Part shown: piece by piece, positions 17,068-26,134 of the stretch | Layout of the letters: each line of letters opens with the position of its first letter | Position numbering within the stretch: position 1 is the first letter of the stretch | DNA from: Leptospira_A sp046736045 | GTDB lineage: Bacteria > Spirochaetota > Leptospiria > Leptospirales > Leptospiraceae | Length of the DNA stretch: 64,000 bases | NCBI RefSeq assembly: GCF_046736045.1 | Contig: NZ_CP177134.1 | Coordinates: 868,001 to 932,000, forward strand | Direction of reading: 5' to 3' | Position numbers and translations under genes: made by a program | The notes under the pieces: generated by a model | Told to the model about the DNA's origin: nothing | The model's input: the letters and a program-made list of their open reading frames with translations, nothing else | Databases searched by the model: none

Positions 17068-18447
17068 CTGGAGCTAAAACGTTCTCTCAACCTTTTTGAC
17101 TCCATCTCACTGCTTTTTTCTTCGATGGTGGGGTCGGGTATCTTCTTTACCTCCGGCTTTCTTTTACAAGAAACGGGAAATCCCTGGATCGTATTAATCT
17201 GCTGGGCTTTGGGTGGTTTGCTTGCGCTCTGCGGCTCGATCACTTATGCTTATGCGGCACGTTTGCTGCCTTTTGCGGGTGGGGATTATGTTTATTTAAA
17301 AGTAGCCTACTCTCCCCTTTTGGCATTTGTTAGCGGATGGTCATCTTTACTCACTAATTTTTCCGCCTGCATTTCCGTACTTGCTCTCGCCTTCGGAAAA
17401 TACATCTGCATATTATTCCCCAACATACCTACCTGGAATTCGCCCACTTATCTTTTTTTAGGTGTAGATTTTCAAATAGGAACTTCCACTTTCATCGGAA
17501 TCATACCCATCTTATTTTTCAGCGGACTGAATTTTTTCGGAATCAAATCGGCAGTCCGGGTTCAGAATTTTTTTGCAGTCATTAAGATCATAGGACTGGT
17601 TTTATTTTTGATATTCGGTTTTTCTTTGGGAAATGCAAACTGGGGATACCTATTGGACGCACCTTTCCCGGATTTTTTATCTTTGTCTTTTTTATCCAAA
17701 CTGTTAATAGGAATCGTTCCCGTTTCTTTTTCCTATTTGGGATGGAATATGATTACTTACATAGCGGAAGAAGTAAAATCCCCTGAAAAAAACCTGGTTC
17801 AATCGGCGACAACTGCCTGTTTGTTGGTAGCGGGACTGTATATTTCAATCAATACTTTGTTTTTAATTTCGGCGCCCGCCGAAGTTCTATCGGGACAGGA
17901 CGGGATCGGAGCCATCGCCTTTCAAAAGTTACTTGGAAGCCATCTGTCCATTCTGACAACAGGTTTTATTTCCTGGGTCATTCTAGGATCTCTTTCGGCG
18001 ATCATCATCGGAGGCAGCAGAGTTTATTTTGCTATGGCAAGAGACGGTGCTTTTTTACCGAGTTTTGCAAAAATTCACAAAAAATACCACAGTCCTTATG
18101 TTTCTATTTTTTTTCAGGCATTGGTTGCCATCCTGTTTTTATTGGTCAAAGAAATAGAAGCCTTACTATATATGATCACTTGTTCCATATTGGTATTGTC
18201 TTGTTTGACGGCATTGACTCCTTTCCGATTCGAAAAGATGGGGTTTAAATCGGAATATAAAATTCCTTTTTATCCGGTTCCCATTTTCATTTATGTAATT
18301 GCAAATATTGCCGTTATGATTGTTTTATTCAAAGAAAAACCGGTGAATGCATTGTGGGGATTGATGATTACACTCAGCGCCATTCCGGTTTATTACGGCT
18401 TCAGGTTGGACGAAAAAATTACGATAAAGGGAGAGTTCCCTACTTAA
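17068..18447 (+). CDS. APC-family amino acid permease, probable non-AUG start
   Basis: From ATG 17125 the protein has 440 aa and would begin inside the first membrane helix (SMVGSGIFF). In-frame codons upstream encode LELKRSLNLFDSISLLFSS, exactly the usual N-terminus of the APC superfamily, and the frame has no ATG, GTG or TTG there. AGGCGGA at 17056-17062 is 5 bp before CTG 17068, so CTG initiation gives a normal protein of 459 aa with about 12 helices. It belongs to the L-type/amino acid transporter group; substrate unknown. A 15-bp gap separates it from the outer-membrane gene. Confidence 0.8.
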   Translation: MELKRSLNLFDSISLLFSSMVGSGIFFTSGFLLQETGNPWIVLICWALGGLLALCGSITYAYAARLLPFAGGDYVYLKVAYSPLLAFVSGWSSLLTNFSACISVLALAFGKYICILFPNIPTWNSPTYLFLGVDFQIGTSTFIGIIPILFFSGLNFFGIKSAVRVQNFFAVIKIIGLVLFLIFGFSLGNANWGYLLDAPFPDFLSLSFLSKLLIGIVPVSFSYLGWNMITYIAEEVKSPEKNLVQSATTACLLVAGLYISINTLFLISAPAEVLSGQDGIGAIAFQKLLGSHLSILTTGFISWVILGSLSAIIIGGSRVYFAMARDGAFLPSFAKIHKKYHSPYVSIFFQALVAILFLLVKEIEALLYMITCSILVLSCLTALTPFRFEKMGFKSEYKIPFYPVPIFIYVIANIAVMIVLFKEKPVNALWGLMITLSAIPVYYGFRLDEKITIKGEFPT

Positions 18448-18462
18448 TATAAAGGAGATCAT

Positions 18463-19488
18463 ATGAAAAAAATAAAATTGCTATTTCTATTGTTACCTAT
18501 CTTACAATTCACACCTTTGTTTGCACAGGCAGGCAAGGTGGATGGTAGTGCCCTTCGGCTTAAATTTGCACTTCTCTCCGGATTTTACAATTCCGACTGG
18601 GAGAATAGAAATCAATCCTTTCAACTTTTTTACAATCGGGTTTTGGAAGACAACTGGAAAGACAAAAATAAAGCTTACGGCGGTAAGTTGGGCATGGATT
18701 ATTTTGCTCCTTTGAAAAATTCCACATTCACTCACCTTCTCTTCGGCGCAAGTTACAGTATGATCCACGGCGGATTTCCTATGGCGAGATACGGCAGCGG
18801 AGAACTGCAAACCGGCAAATACACAGGCGGTTACAATTCACTGGAACTTACGTTTGGAACAGTGATCAATGCTTATGAAGGACTCAGAGTGATTCCAAAA
18901 TTTGTGCATCGTTCTCTCGTTCAAAATCTCAAAAACAAAGTGGATACTTATTATTTTTCAGATACTACAGTAGGACTGCTCAACGGGACAGAACTTTACA
19001 AAAGCAATGCAGCACTCGGTTATCTGGGGTTAGGTTTGGAATATGATATTACACCGACTTTAACAGTGTATTTCGATTCATTATTATTCAGCAATTTCCT
19101 GATTCAGTCCAATGGAAAATACCAGGTAGATGGAAGTGCCCAAGGGTTCCTATTGTCCAATAGTTCCGCAGTATCCATGACCAGATTGGATCATTCCCAA
19201 GGAAATTATAAGGTAAGCGGAAACAGGTTTTTGTTGGGCTTTAACTTAAAAATCACGGATTCGTTCCGGTTTTTCATCGCTACCGAAAAAGATAGCATCG
19301 TAACTGAAATTTCAAATCCTATAGGATCAAATGTTTTGGGACTACTTTCCCTATCTTCAAGATCCACCTTTGCCGTGCAAGGTGATGCTATCAACAAAAC
19401 CATTTATGAAATGATACTTTATACCGGCAAACAAAGAATCGAATCCACTACCTTGCAGTTAGGCGTGGCCAAAGACATCAGTTTTTAA
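18463..19488 (+). CDS. Putative outer-membrane beta-barrel protein
   Basis: The protein has 341 aa. A signal peptide is evident (MKKIKLLFLLLPILQFTPLFAQA, cleavage after AQA). The rest is rich in Gly, aromatic residues and alternating patterns such as LGYLGLGLEYDITPTLTVYFDSLLF, typical of transmembrane beta-strands, and ends in an aromatic residue (ISF). AAGGAG lies just before the ATG. Family not recognised. Its 3' end overlaps the convergent antiporter by 4 bp. Confidence 0.7.
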   Translation: MKKIKLLFLLLPILQFTPLFAQAGKVDGSALRLKFALLSGFYNSDWENRNQSFQLFYNRVLEDNWKDKNKAYGGKLGMDYFAPLKNSTFTHLLFGASYSMIHGGFPMARYGSGELQTGKYTGGYNSLELTFGTVINAYEGLRVIPKFVHRSLVQNLKNKVDTYYFSDTTVGLLNGTELYKSNAALGYLGLGLEYDITPTLTVYFDSLLFSNFLIQSNGKYQVDGSAQGFLLSNSSAVSMTRLDHSQGNYKVSGNRFLLGFNLKITDSFRFFIATEKDSIVTEISNPIGSNVLGLLSLSSRSTFAVQGDAINKTIYEMILYTGKQRIESTTLQLGVAKDISF

Positions 19489-20981
19489 TCAGGAAGAACC
19501 ATCGGAGTCATATCCCCTGTCCGGAAAACATTTCCGATATAGGATATGACTTCATCTTTCGCAAGCACCCAAACCACATCCCCACCTTTCACCTGTGTGT
19601 TTCCCGAAGGAATGAGGAATTGTTCTCCACGGGCAATCAGTAAAATATGAGACTCCTCGGGAAGTTTGATTTCAAACAATGCTTTATCTACGATTTTGGA
19701 ATTGTAGGGAACAATCATCTCCTGAAGACTCATTCCCGGAAACTCAATATTGTCAAAATCGCGCGGGCGGTATAAACTTTCCGAATCGGGTTTCAGTATC
19801 CCCAAAAGTTTTGCCATCTTTTGAACGGTAGAACCTTGAACGAGTAACGAAACCAGTACGACAAAGAACACAACATGAAATAATAAATCCCCGCCTGCAA
19901 GTCCCGCAGCAATCGGAAAGGTTGCCATGATGATGGGAGATGCACCTCGAAGTCCAACCCAAGAGATGAATAGTTTTTCTTTGGTAGGCATCTTTTCACC
20001 GAAAAGAGAGATAAATACCGCAGCGGGTCTTGCAAAAAATATAAGTAATAATGCAATACCGAGTCCAGGCAACCAAATCTGTGCTAGTCGGCTTGGAAAA
20101 ACAAGAAGCCCGAAACACAAAAACATTCCGATTTGTAAAATCCATACATACCCGTTTAAAAAACGAAATATTGATTTTTTATGTATGAATTTGAATCCGC
20201 CGATCAACATACCGGCAATGTATACGGCAAGGAATCCGTTCCCCATAAAAATCGTAGTGACCGAATATACAAAAGGAACGCAAGCTGTGATAAATACCAG
20301 ATAAAGACCGTCATATCCTAGTTTTACGGTGTTCATCAGATAAACGATCACAAGTCCGAAACTGTATCCCATCAGGACACCTACGAATATCTGCAGAAAG
20401 AAAAATCTTGCAAAATACCAACCGGAAAAGCTGGAACTGTCGGTTGTAATCAAATTAATAAAAATCGTAGTTAATAATACTCCCAAGGCATCGTTGGAAC
20501 CCGATTCGAACTCGATGATTTTTTTCAAACGTTCTTCCAGATCGGAACTGCCTGTTTTGAAAATATTAAACACCGATGCTGCATCAGTTGCGCTGACAAT
20601 GGAACCTAACAACAAAGATTCCAATAATCCCAATACGGGGAAAAGAAAATTGATCAGTACACCCAAAATCAAAGCAGTGAGAAGAGTACCTAAGATGGAA
20701 AGTTTCAGACTGATTGATAGGGAACTACTGACTGCTTCCCAGTCACTTTCCAATCCGCCCAAAAATAAAATATAAATCAGTGAAAAAGTACCGACGGACT
20801 GCGCCAATTTATAATCAGAAAAATCAAGTCCACCTGGTCCGTCAGAACCAGCTAACATACCGAAGACTAAAAAAATCAATAAAATGGGAAATCCGAAACG
20901 AAAGAAAAGTTTGCTGGAGATAATAGAAAATAAAATAAGTGCGGAAACTATAAATGTTTGTAAGGTAAAAGCATCAATCAT
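19485..20981 (-). CDS. Potassium/proton antiporter of the CPA1 (NhaP2/CvrA) type
   Basis: The protein has 498 aa. About 12 helices carry the CPA motifs (GMLAGSDGPGG near 40, the transport site ATDAASVFNI near 131, FESGSNDALGVLL near 159 and SWVGLRGASPIIM near 341). A TrkA-C-type ligand-binding domain follows at about 415-485. These proteins exchange K+ or Na+ for protons to adjust cell volume and pH; the K+ call rests on the RCK-like C-terminus and is inference. Confidence 0.9.
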   Translation of the reverse strand: MIDAFTLQTFIVSALILFSIISSKLFFRFGFPILLIFLVFGMLAGSDGPGGLDFSDYKLAQSVGTFSLIYILFLGGLESDWEAVSSSLSISLKLSILGTLLTALILGVLINFLFPVLGLLESLLLGSIVSATDAASVFNIFKTGSSDLEERLKKIIEFESGSNDALGVLLTTIFINLITTDSSSFSGWYFARFFFLQIFVGVLMGYSFGLVIVYLMNTVKLGYDGLYLVFITACVPFVYSVTTIFMGNGFLAVYIAGMLIGGFKFIHKKSIFRFLNGYVWILQIGMFLCFGLLVFPSRLAQIWLPGLGIALLLIFFARPAAVFISLFGEKMPTKEKLFISWVGLRGASPIIMATFPIAAGLAGGDLLFHVVFFVVLVSLLVQGSTVQKMAKLLGILKPDSESLYRPRDFDNIEFPGMSLQEMIVPYNSKIVDKALFEIKLPEESHILLIARGEQFLIPSGNTQVKGGDVVWVLAKDEVISYIGNVFRTGDMTPMVLPD

Positions 20982-20993
20982 TGAACGAGTAGT

Positions 20994-21389
20994 TTATTTC
21001 CTCCCGTTCAGAATTTCCAAAGCTTTCGCTTTTAAAATCGGATGCACTTTAAAATCGTCAGGGTTCAGTTCTTTTACGGATTCTTCTTGATTCGCAGCCT
21101 GGCTTGGAGATGGTTCGGAAGATTTGAACTTATCTTTGCCCAACCACTCGGACAAAGCCATAATCATACGTTGGAAAATTTCATCTACCTTGTCCTGACG
21201 GCCTGCTTTTTTATAATAACCGAAAGCAAGCATGGGAAGCCTCTTATCGTACATAAAATGATCTCCCAAACGGACAAGCCCGTCCTGGTAACCGGTTTTT
21301 AGGAAAATCTCCCGCGCCTTCCGGATATCACCTGCATTAAAAGCCTGGTTTCCTTCCCGGATCAGCTGTACTCTTTCCTTTGCTTCCAT
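20994..21389 (-). CDS. Small protein with TPR-like N-terminus
   Basis: The protein has 131 aa from ATG 21389; a longer frame upstream is not supported, since it would overlap the divergent bcp gene at 21463. The first 80 residues (AFNAGDIRKAREIFLKTGYQDG, then YYKKAGRQDKVDEIFQRMIM) look like TPR helices. The C-terminal part is Ser/Pro/Gln-rich. Unknown role. Downstream of it on the same strand is the antiporter, 12 bp away. Confidence 0.75.
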   Translation of the reverse strand: MEAKERVQLIREGNQAFNAGDIRKAREIFLKTGYQDGLVRLGDHFMYDKRLPMLAFGYYKKAGRQDKVDEIFQRMIMALSEWLGKDKFKSSEPSPSQAANQEESVKELNPDDFKVHPILKAKALEILNGRK

Positions 21390-21462
21390 GTTTATGTTAT
21401 CGCTAGAAAATCTTGATTTTACAACAGAATTTTGTCTAAGTGATAAATAAAAAGGGGATCCA

Positions 21463-21933
21463 ATGGCAGAACTCATCGTAGGAAAAAAAGCACCTGGTTT
21501 TACTGCAAAGAATGCAAATGACGAATCAGTGAAACTTGCCGATTTAGTAGGCAAAAACGGAATCGTATTATATTTTTATCCGCGCGATATGACTCCCGGT
21601 TGTACAACGGAAGCTTGCGATTTCAGAGACAACTTTGCAAGAATCAAAAAGCTGGGATACAATGTTGTGGGAATTTCCAAAGACACAACCAAGTCTCATA
21701 CCAAATTCATAGAAAAACAAAATTTAAACTTCGATCTGATCTCGGATGAGACAGGAGAGATTTGTGAAAAGTACGGCGTTTGGCGGGAGAAAGTATTTAT
21801 GGGACGTCGTGGTTTGGGAATCGTTCGTTCCACTTTTATTCTGGATTCTTCACTCAAAATTAAAAAAATCTATGACAGCGTGAAGGTGAAGGGTCACGTA
21901 GAAGAAATCATCAAAGATATTCAGGAATTATAG
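21463..21933 (+). CDS. bcp: Thioredoxin-dependent peroxiredoxin (BCP type)
   Basis: The protein has 156 aa, the normal length. The peroxidatic Cys lies in DMTPGCTTEACDFRDNF, with the second Cys five residues on, as in atypical two-Cys BCP peroxiredoxins. It reduces peroxides with thioredoxin as donor. GGGG at 21453-21456 precedes ATG 21463. It is 3 bp ahead of pepA and probably co-transcribed with it. Confidence 0.95.
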   Translation: MAELIVGKKAPGFTAKNANDESVKLADLVGKNGIVLYFYPRDMTPGCTTEACDFRDNFARIKKLGYNVVGISKDTTKSHTKFIEKQNLNFDLISDETGEICEKYGVWREKVFMGRRGLGIVRSTFILDSSLKIKKIYDSVKVKGHVEEIIKDIQEL

Positions 21934-21936
21934 ACA

Positions 21937-23415
21937 ATGAAAATAGAAACGTCCCCTCTCAACTTTCAAGTTGGCAATCTCAAAGGCAATACTCACTATA
22001 AAATCGAGCTTATTTTCCAGGAAGAAGTAAAAGACAAATTAGGAAAAAAATTTCCAAAACAATTGACCGCAAAAATCTTTTCAGGAGATTTCGGACAGGA
22101 ATTAAAAGATGAATCCGAACAAGTTCTATACATCGGACTTGGCGAAAAAGAAAAACTCGTATTTCGAAAGTTAGCCGGTCTATTTATAAAATACGGTGAA
22201 AGAGTTTTGAAATGGAACGGAGTGGGTTTGGAAATTCATATCCAAAAAGAACTTTCCAAACTTTTTTCAGCGGAAAGAATCGCATACCAAATTGCCAATT
22301 CCCTTTCCATCGGATCTTACCCGGTTAGCGTTTTGCAAACAAAGAAAAAAGAGAAAACAACTCCGGGTTCCATTTCACTTGTATTCGAAGATAAAAAGGC
22401 CGAAAAAGAAGCTGAAAAAGGTTTGGAAAAAAGTAAAATCGTCGCCAAACATATCAATGGTGCTAGACATATCGCCCACTTACCTGCCAATTATTTTACT
22501 CCGGATGATTTTGTTGCCCGTTCCAAGGAGATTGCAAAAGAAGGAAAACTCACTGTAAAAGTTTGGGATGATCCTCAGTTGAAAAAAGAAGGTTTCGGGG
22601 GAATTCTAGCTGTTAGCCGGGGATCTGAATTGAACGGTAAAATGGTGATCATAGAATACAAACCTGCAAAGGCCAAAACAAAATTCGCAATCGTCGGAAA
22701 AGGATTAACATTTGATACAGGCGGGATTTCTCTGAAACCACCCGGTGAAATGCACGAAATGAAATATGATATGTGCGGTGCCGCTGCCGCCATACATGCA
22801 ATAGGTGCAATTGCCGCATTGAAAGCTCCAATCCACGTAATCGCTGCCATCGGCGTTGCGGAAAATATGCCTGACGGAAAAGCGATCAAACCGGGGGACG
22901 TATATACCGCTTATAACGGAACCACTGTCGAAGTACAAAATACGGACGCAGAGGGAAGACTCGTGTTAGGTGATGTTCTTGCATACGTTTCCAAACAGTA
23001 CAAACCGGATTATATGGTAGACCTTGCTACATTGACCGGTGCTGTGATCATTGCATTGGGGCACGAGGCAGCTGGAATCATGACCAATTCAAATCCGCTT
23101 CGGGAAGCTTTGCACAAAGCATCCGAAGCATCGGACGACCGGGTTTGGGAACTTCCTCTTTGGGAAGAATACGGTGAAGATTTAAAATCCGATATCGCCG
23201 ATCTCAAAAACATTACCGGAGGAGGAAAGGGAGGCGGAACTATTTCTGCAGGAGTTTTCCTATCCAAATTTGTAACGGATGAAATCAATTGGGCTCACAT
23301 TGATATCGCAGGCGCCGCTTGGAGAAAAAAAGCATCGGGAACACAGACAAGCGGCCCTACCGGATACGGAGTACGTTTGTTAGTTGAACTGGCAAATGAA
23401 TTAGCAAAGAAATAA
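21937..23415 (+). CDS. pepA: Cytosol (leucyl) aminopeptidase
   Basis: The protein has 492 aa, typical of family M17. The two-metal site motifs are clear: VGKGLTFDTGGISLKPP near residue 250, MKYDMCGAAA near 272, and the signature NTDAEGRLVLGD near 330. The N-terminal 150 residues form the variable domain. It removes N-terminal amino acids from peptides in the cytoplasm. It starts 3 bp after bcp. Confidence 0.95.
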   Translation: MKIETSPLNFQVGNLKGNTHYKIELIFQEEVKDKLGKKFPKQLTAKIFSGDFGQELKDESEQVLYIGLGEKEKLVFRKLAGLFIKYGERVLKWNGVGLEIHIQKELSKLFSAERIAYQIANSLSIGSYPVSVLQTKKKEKTTPGSISLVFEDKKAEKEAEKGLEKSKIVAKHINGARHIAHLPANYFTPDDFVARSKEIAKEGKLTVKVWDDPQLKKEGFGGILAVSRGSELNGKMVIIEYKPAKAKTKFAIVGKGLTFDTGGISLKPPGEMHEMKYDMCGAAAAIHAIGAIAALKAPIHVIAAIGVAENMPDGKAIKPGDVYTAYNGTTVEVQNTDAEGRLVLGDVLAYVSKQYKPDYMVDLATLTGAVIIALGHEAAGIMTNSNPLREALHKASEASDDRVWELPLWEEYGEDLKSDIADLKNITGGGKGGGTISAGVFLSKFVTDEINWAHIDIAGAAWRKKASGTQTSGPTGYGVRLLVELANELAKK

Positions 23416-23681
23416 AATTTCTTTCTCAAGCAAACTCCTAGGGCTCCGTGAGAGCATTTCTTTTTTCTTGGTTTTAAGAGAAGAGTTCTCTCGCGGAGGG
23501 CAAAAAGGCGAACTTATTAAAAGAAAATTTCCCGAAACAACGAGATCGCTTTACAAAAGAAAGGCGATACGGTAAAGGGAATGCATTGGGCGGCGGGTCT
23601 AGTTCCCCTCCCAAATCAGGGCGGGGATAACTATATCCCATCCTGTACCACCCCCAAACCCCTTCCCCACTCAACTTTCGG
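23416..23681 (+). repeat. Intergenic repeat region, copy E
   Basis: This 266-bp stretch between convergent genes holds the module CAAAAAGGCGAACTT (23501-23515), also found at 29107-29122 (minus) and, with one change, at 39725-39739. Further on, CCCCTCCC-AAATCA-GGGCGGGG (about 23606-23627) is a hairpin built like the one in copies A-C. A short ORF inside is an artefact of the repeat. An A/T-rich hairpin just after the pepA stop may help end transcription. Confidence 0.6.
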
Positions 23682-26102
23682 TTAAACTTCCAGCGTAGAT
23701 TTCAATTTCAGATATTGAGGGTGTTCCGGATCAATGGCGCCTAACTTTAACAATAGTTTTGTTGCTTTTTCGTCATTACGAACCAGACGATAACATTCGA
23801 TCAAATGAACCAGATTTCTAAAATGTTTCGGATCGCGGGATCTCAATCTTTCGCTCAAATCAATTGCTTTTTTTAAATGTTTCAGCTTACGGTAGGCATA
23901 ACTCAGCTGAAGCAATATCTCATTATCAGTCGGGAGAAAGGGAAGTATTTTTTCCAATGTTTCAACAGCAGACTGGTAATCTTTGGCCTGAATCGCGGTT
24001 CGCGCAACTTCCTTAAGGTCGTTTTTCTCATCCAATAATTTAGGCTCACCCTTCCACTCCAACCGAATCAATGTTAAATCATCGGAAAGATCTCCGAATG
24101 ATTTGAGTCTTTCCACCAAATTTTCCAGATTCCCTTCGGACTCTTCCACTCTGCGCAAAAACTGAGTTTCGTCTTCATTGATTAGGCGATTTTCCGAAAT
24201 TCCCTGTGATAAAACCAAATCATCCCGACCGTCCGACCCCACAAACAATACATCCTCAGGTTCCAATGCAAAAATTCGAATTCGAATATCTCCTTCCATT
24301 CCTTTGGTTCCGATTTTGCGCAATTCCAACTCTTCTTCGATGAAACTAGCCACACCATCCCGATAAAGTACAGTCCAAGGATGTTCTGCATTGAGATAAT
24401 AAAGTATGCCCGTTTCTTCTTCCACAAGTCCCATTACGACGGAAATCAACATGGAGCCGTCAAAAGATTCGAAAATGGATTGTAACTCCAAAAAACATTC
24501 TTTCAACCAACGTTCCGGTGATTTTTCCTTATATTCGTTTTTTGATTGGGTTCGTTTGATAAAAGATAAAAATACCACGCCGAGTACAAGCGCTCCGCCA
24601 GCTCCCTGCATGGACTTGCCCATGGCGTCTCCGTTGACAAACACAGTATATCTTTTGGCATTTAACAAGATCACATCGCTTATGATAATGTCTCCTCCGA
24701 TCTCTCTGTGTTTTTTTCTAAATTCAAATTCCTTTTTTTGTTTGGTATAAGATTGAATCCGAACCAAAGCCGAATCGGATTGAGTCATAGAAAGCGGTTC
24801 CAACAAAAGTGAAGTTAGAAAATAATCTCCGTCTTGTTGTACCTTTAACTCTTGTACTGTGGTGAGAGTCTTTTGTAAATCATTGGTTCGTTCTTCTACT
24901 TTTTTCTCCAACGTGGCATTCAATTTTTCAACTTCCTTATGAACCCGCAGAAAACGATTGGCAAGTACCACGGCAATTCCCAAAACAAAAAATAAAAATC
25001 CAAACCGAAGCAAACCTAAATTTTGAATCGTAAGGACTCCCATACTTCCCAAAACGTCCCAACACCCCGTGATAAACATAACTGCAAAACCAAATAACAT
25101 TCGTTTTGCGTCATGATTTCCCCTTACAACGCTCCTGATGATCAGGTAAACAGTATAAAGGGAAAAAATCAGAACGGAAACCTGCCAAATCAATAAAATC
25201 TGAACTGAAATGGATCGGCTGACAAAAAATTGAATCAAAGACAGAACGCTTACAAAAATCAAATATGAAAAAGAAATACGACTGAGCCTGCCGCGAAAAA
25301 ACTGCTCCGTAAAAAGTAATAACCAGGCAGGGATGAAAAAGACCACAAAGTATTCCCACCTGGACTGCCAATATGGTTCCAAATCCAAAACATAAACTGC
25401 ATGGGACCGAAATATCATGTAAACGGACAAATACACGGCAAATAGCGCATAATATAGATTATATGTTTCTTTTTTTCTCTTTATGTAAAAAAGTCCGTGA
25501 TATACCCCTACGAAAAAATAAAGAAAGAGCAGCATATATGTGAAATACTCTTCTTTTATTTTCCCGTTTTCGGAAGCAAAATCGATTTTTGCGGGAACAT
25601 CATTAAACAAGCGATAAACGGTTAGTTCCTCTCCAGGTGCCGATGCGATCAGTATGCGGATTTCATTCCACCCTGGATTCAAACGGTAACGATCCATAGC
25701 TATGATGATATGACGTCTATACCCGCTTTTTAAAATACGACCGTCCAGTATTTCTCCGCCGGAATTCACCATGTCGCCATTGATATAAATTTTATAAACA
25801 TTGGAAATATAAGGAATATGCAAACTAAAAGCATCTTTCGCAGTATCCTCCATATCCTTATTTGTGATAATAAAACTTTTATGGATCGTAACATAACGGA
25901 TTTTATCCGGTTCAAAATTCAGTTTGGGAATAACTTCACTTAATGGTAAAACATCCAATTGAATCCAGCGGGGAGAACTCGGCTTATCTTCCAAAATCCA
26001 TCCGTCAGTCACCTGCCAGTTTTTGCTCAAATCAATTGGCAAACCAAAGATGGGAGTAAAAACGGAAAAGATGAGCATAAAAAGCCAACAACGGTATTTC
26101 AT
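23682..26102 (-). CDS. 7TM-sensor SpoIIE/PP2C phosphatase with TPR tail
   Basis: The protein has 806 aa. Order: signal peptide; extracytoplasmic sensor to about residue 180; seven membrane helices to about 390 (7TMR-DISM-like layout); a coiled coil near 392-425 (VEKLNATLEKKVEERTND); a PP2C/SpoIIE domain at about 455-670 (DAMGKSMQGAGGALV, LFVGSDGRDDLVL, LSDDLTLIRLEW); and a C-terminal pair of TPRs. It probably dephosphorylates a STAS-type regulator in response to an outside signal. The TPR end may bind that partner. It lies 32 bp downstream of ppx. Confidence 0.85.
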   Translation of the reverse strand: MKYRCWLFMLIFSVFTPIFGLPIDLSKNWQVTDGWILEDKPSSPRWIQLDVLPLSEVIPKLNFEPDKIRYVTIHKSFIITNKDMEDTAKDAFSLHIPYISNVYKIYINGDMVNSGGEILDGRILKSGYRRHIIIAMDRYRLNPGWNEIRILIASAPGEELTVYRLFNDVPAKIDFASENGKIKEEYFTYMLLFLYFFVGVYHGLFYIKRKKETYNLYYALFAVYLSVYMIFRSHAVYVLDLEPYWQSRWEYFVVFFIPAWLLLFTEQFFRGRLSRISFSYLIFVSVLSLIQFFVSRSISVQILLIWQVSVLIFSLYTVYLIIRSVVRGNHDAKRMLFGFAVMFITGCWDVLGSMGVLTIQNLGLLRFGFLFFVLGIAVVLANRFLRVHKEVEKLNATLEKKVEERTNDLQKTLTTVQELKVQQDGDYFLTSLLLEPLSMTQSDSALVRIQSYTKQKKEFEFRKKHREIGGDIIISDVILLNAKRYTVFVNGDAMGKSMQGAGGALVLGVVFLSFIKRTQSKNEYKEKSPERWLKECFLELQSIFESFDGSMLISVVMGLVEEETGILYYLNAEHPWTVLYRDGVASFIEEELELRKIGTKGMEGDIRIRIFALEPEDVLFVGSDGRDDLVLSQGISENRLINEDETQFLRRVEESEGNLENLVERLKSFGDLSDDLTLIRLEWKGEPKLLDEKNDLKEVARTAIQAKDYQSAVETLEKILPFLPTDNEILLQLSYAYRKLKHLKKAIDLSERLRSRDPKHFRNLVHLIECYRLVRNDEKATKLLLKLGAIDPEHPQYLKLKSTLEV

Positions 26103-26134
26103 TTAAAATGGTTCCTGTTTATTACAATTCAGTG

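Noticed and set aside
23408..23424. AAGAAAT/ATTTCTT hairpin at the pepA stop as a terminator
   Set aside because: The stem is all A/T and weak, and the stop codon lies inside it.
23474..23674. ORF MSGEGVWGWYRMGYS in the pepA downstream gap
   Set aside because: It lies within repeat copy E and has no ribosome site or recognisable family.
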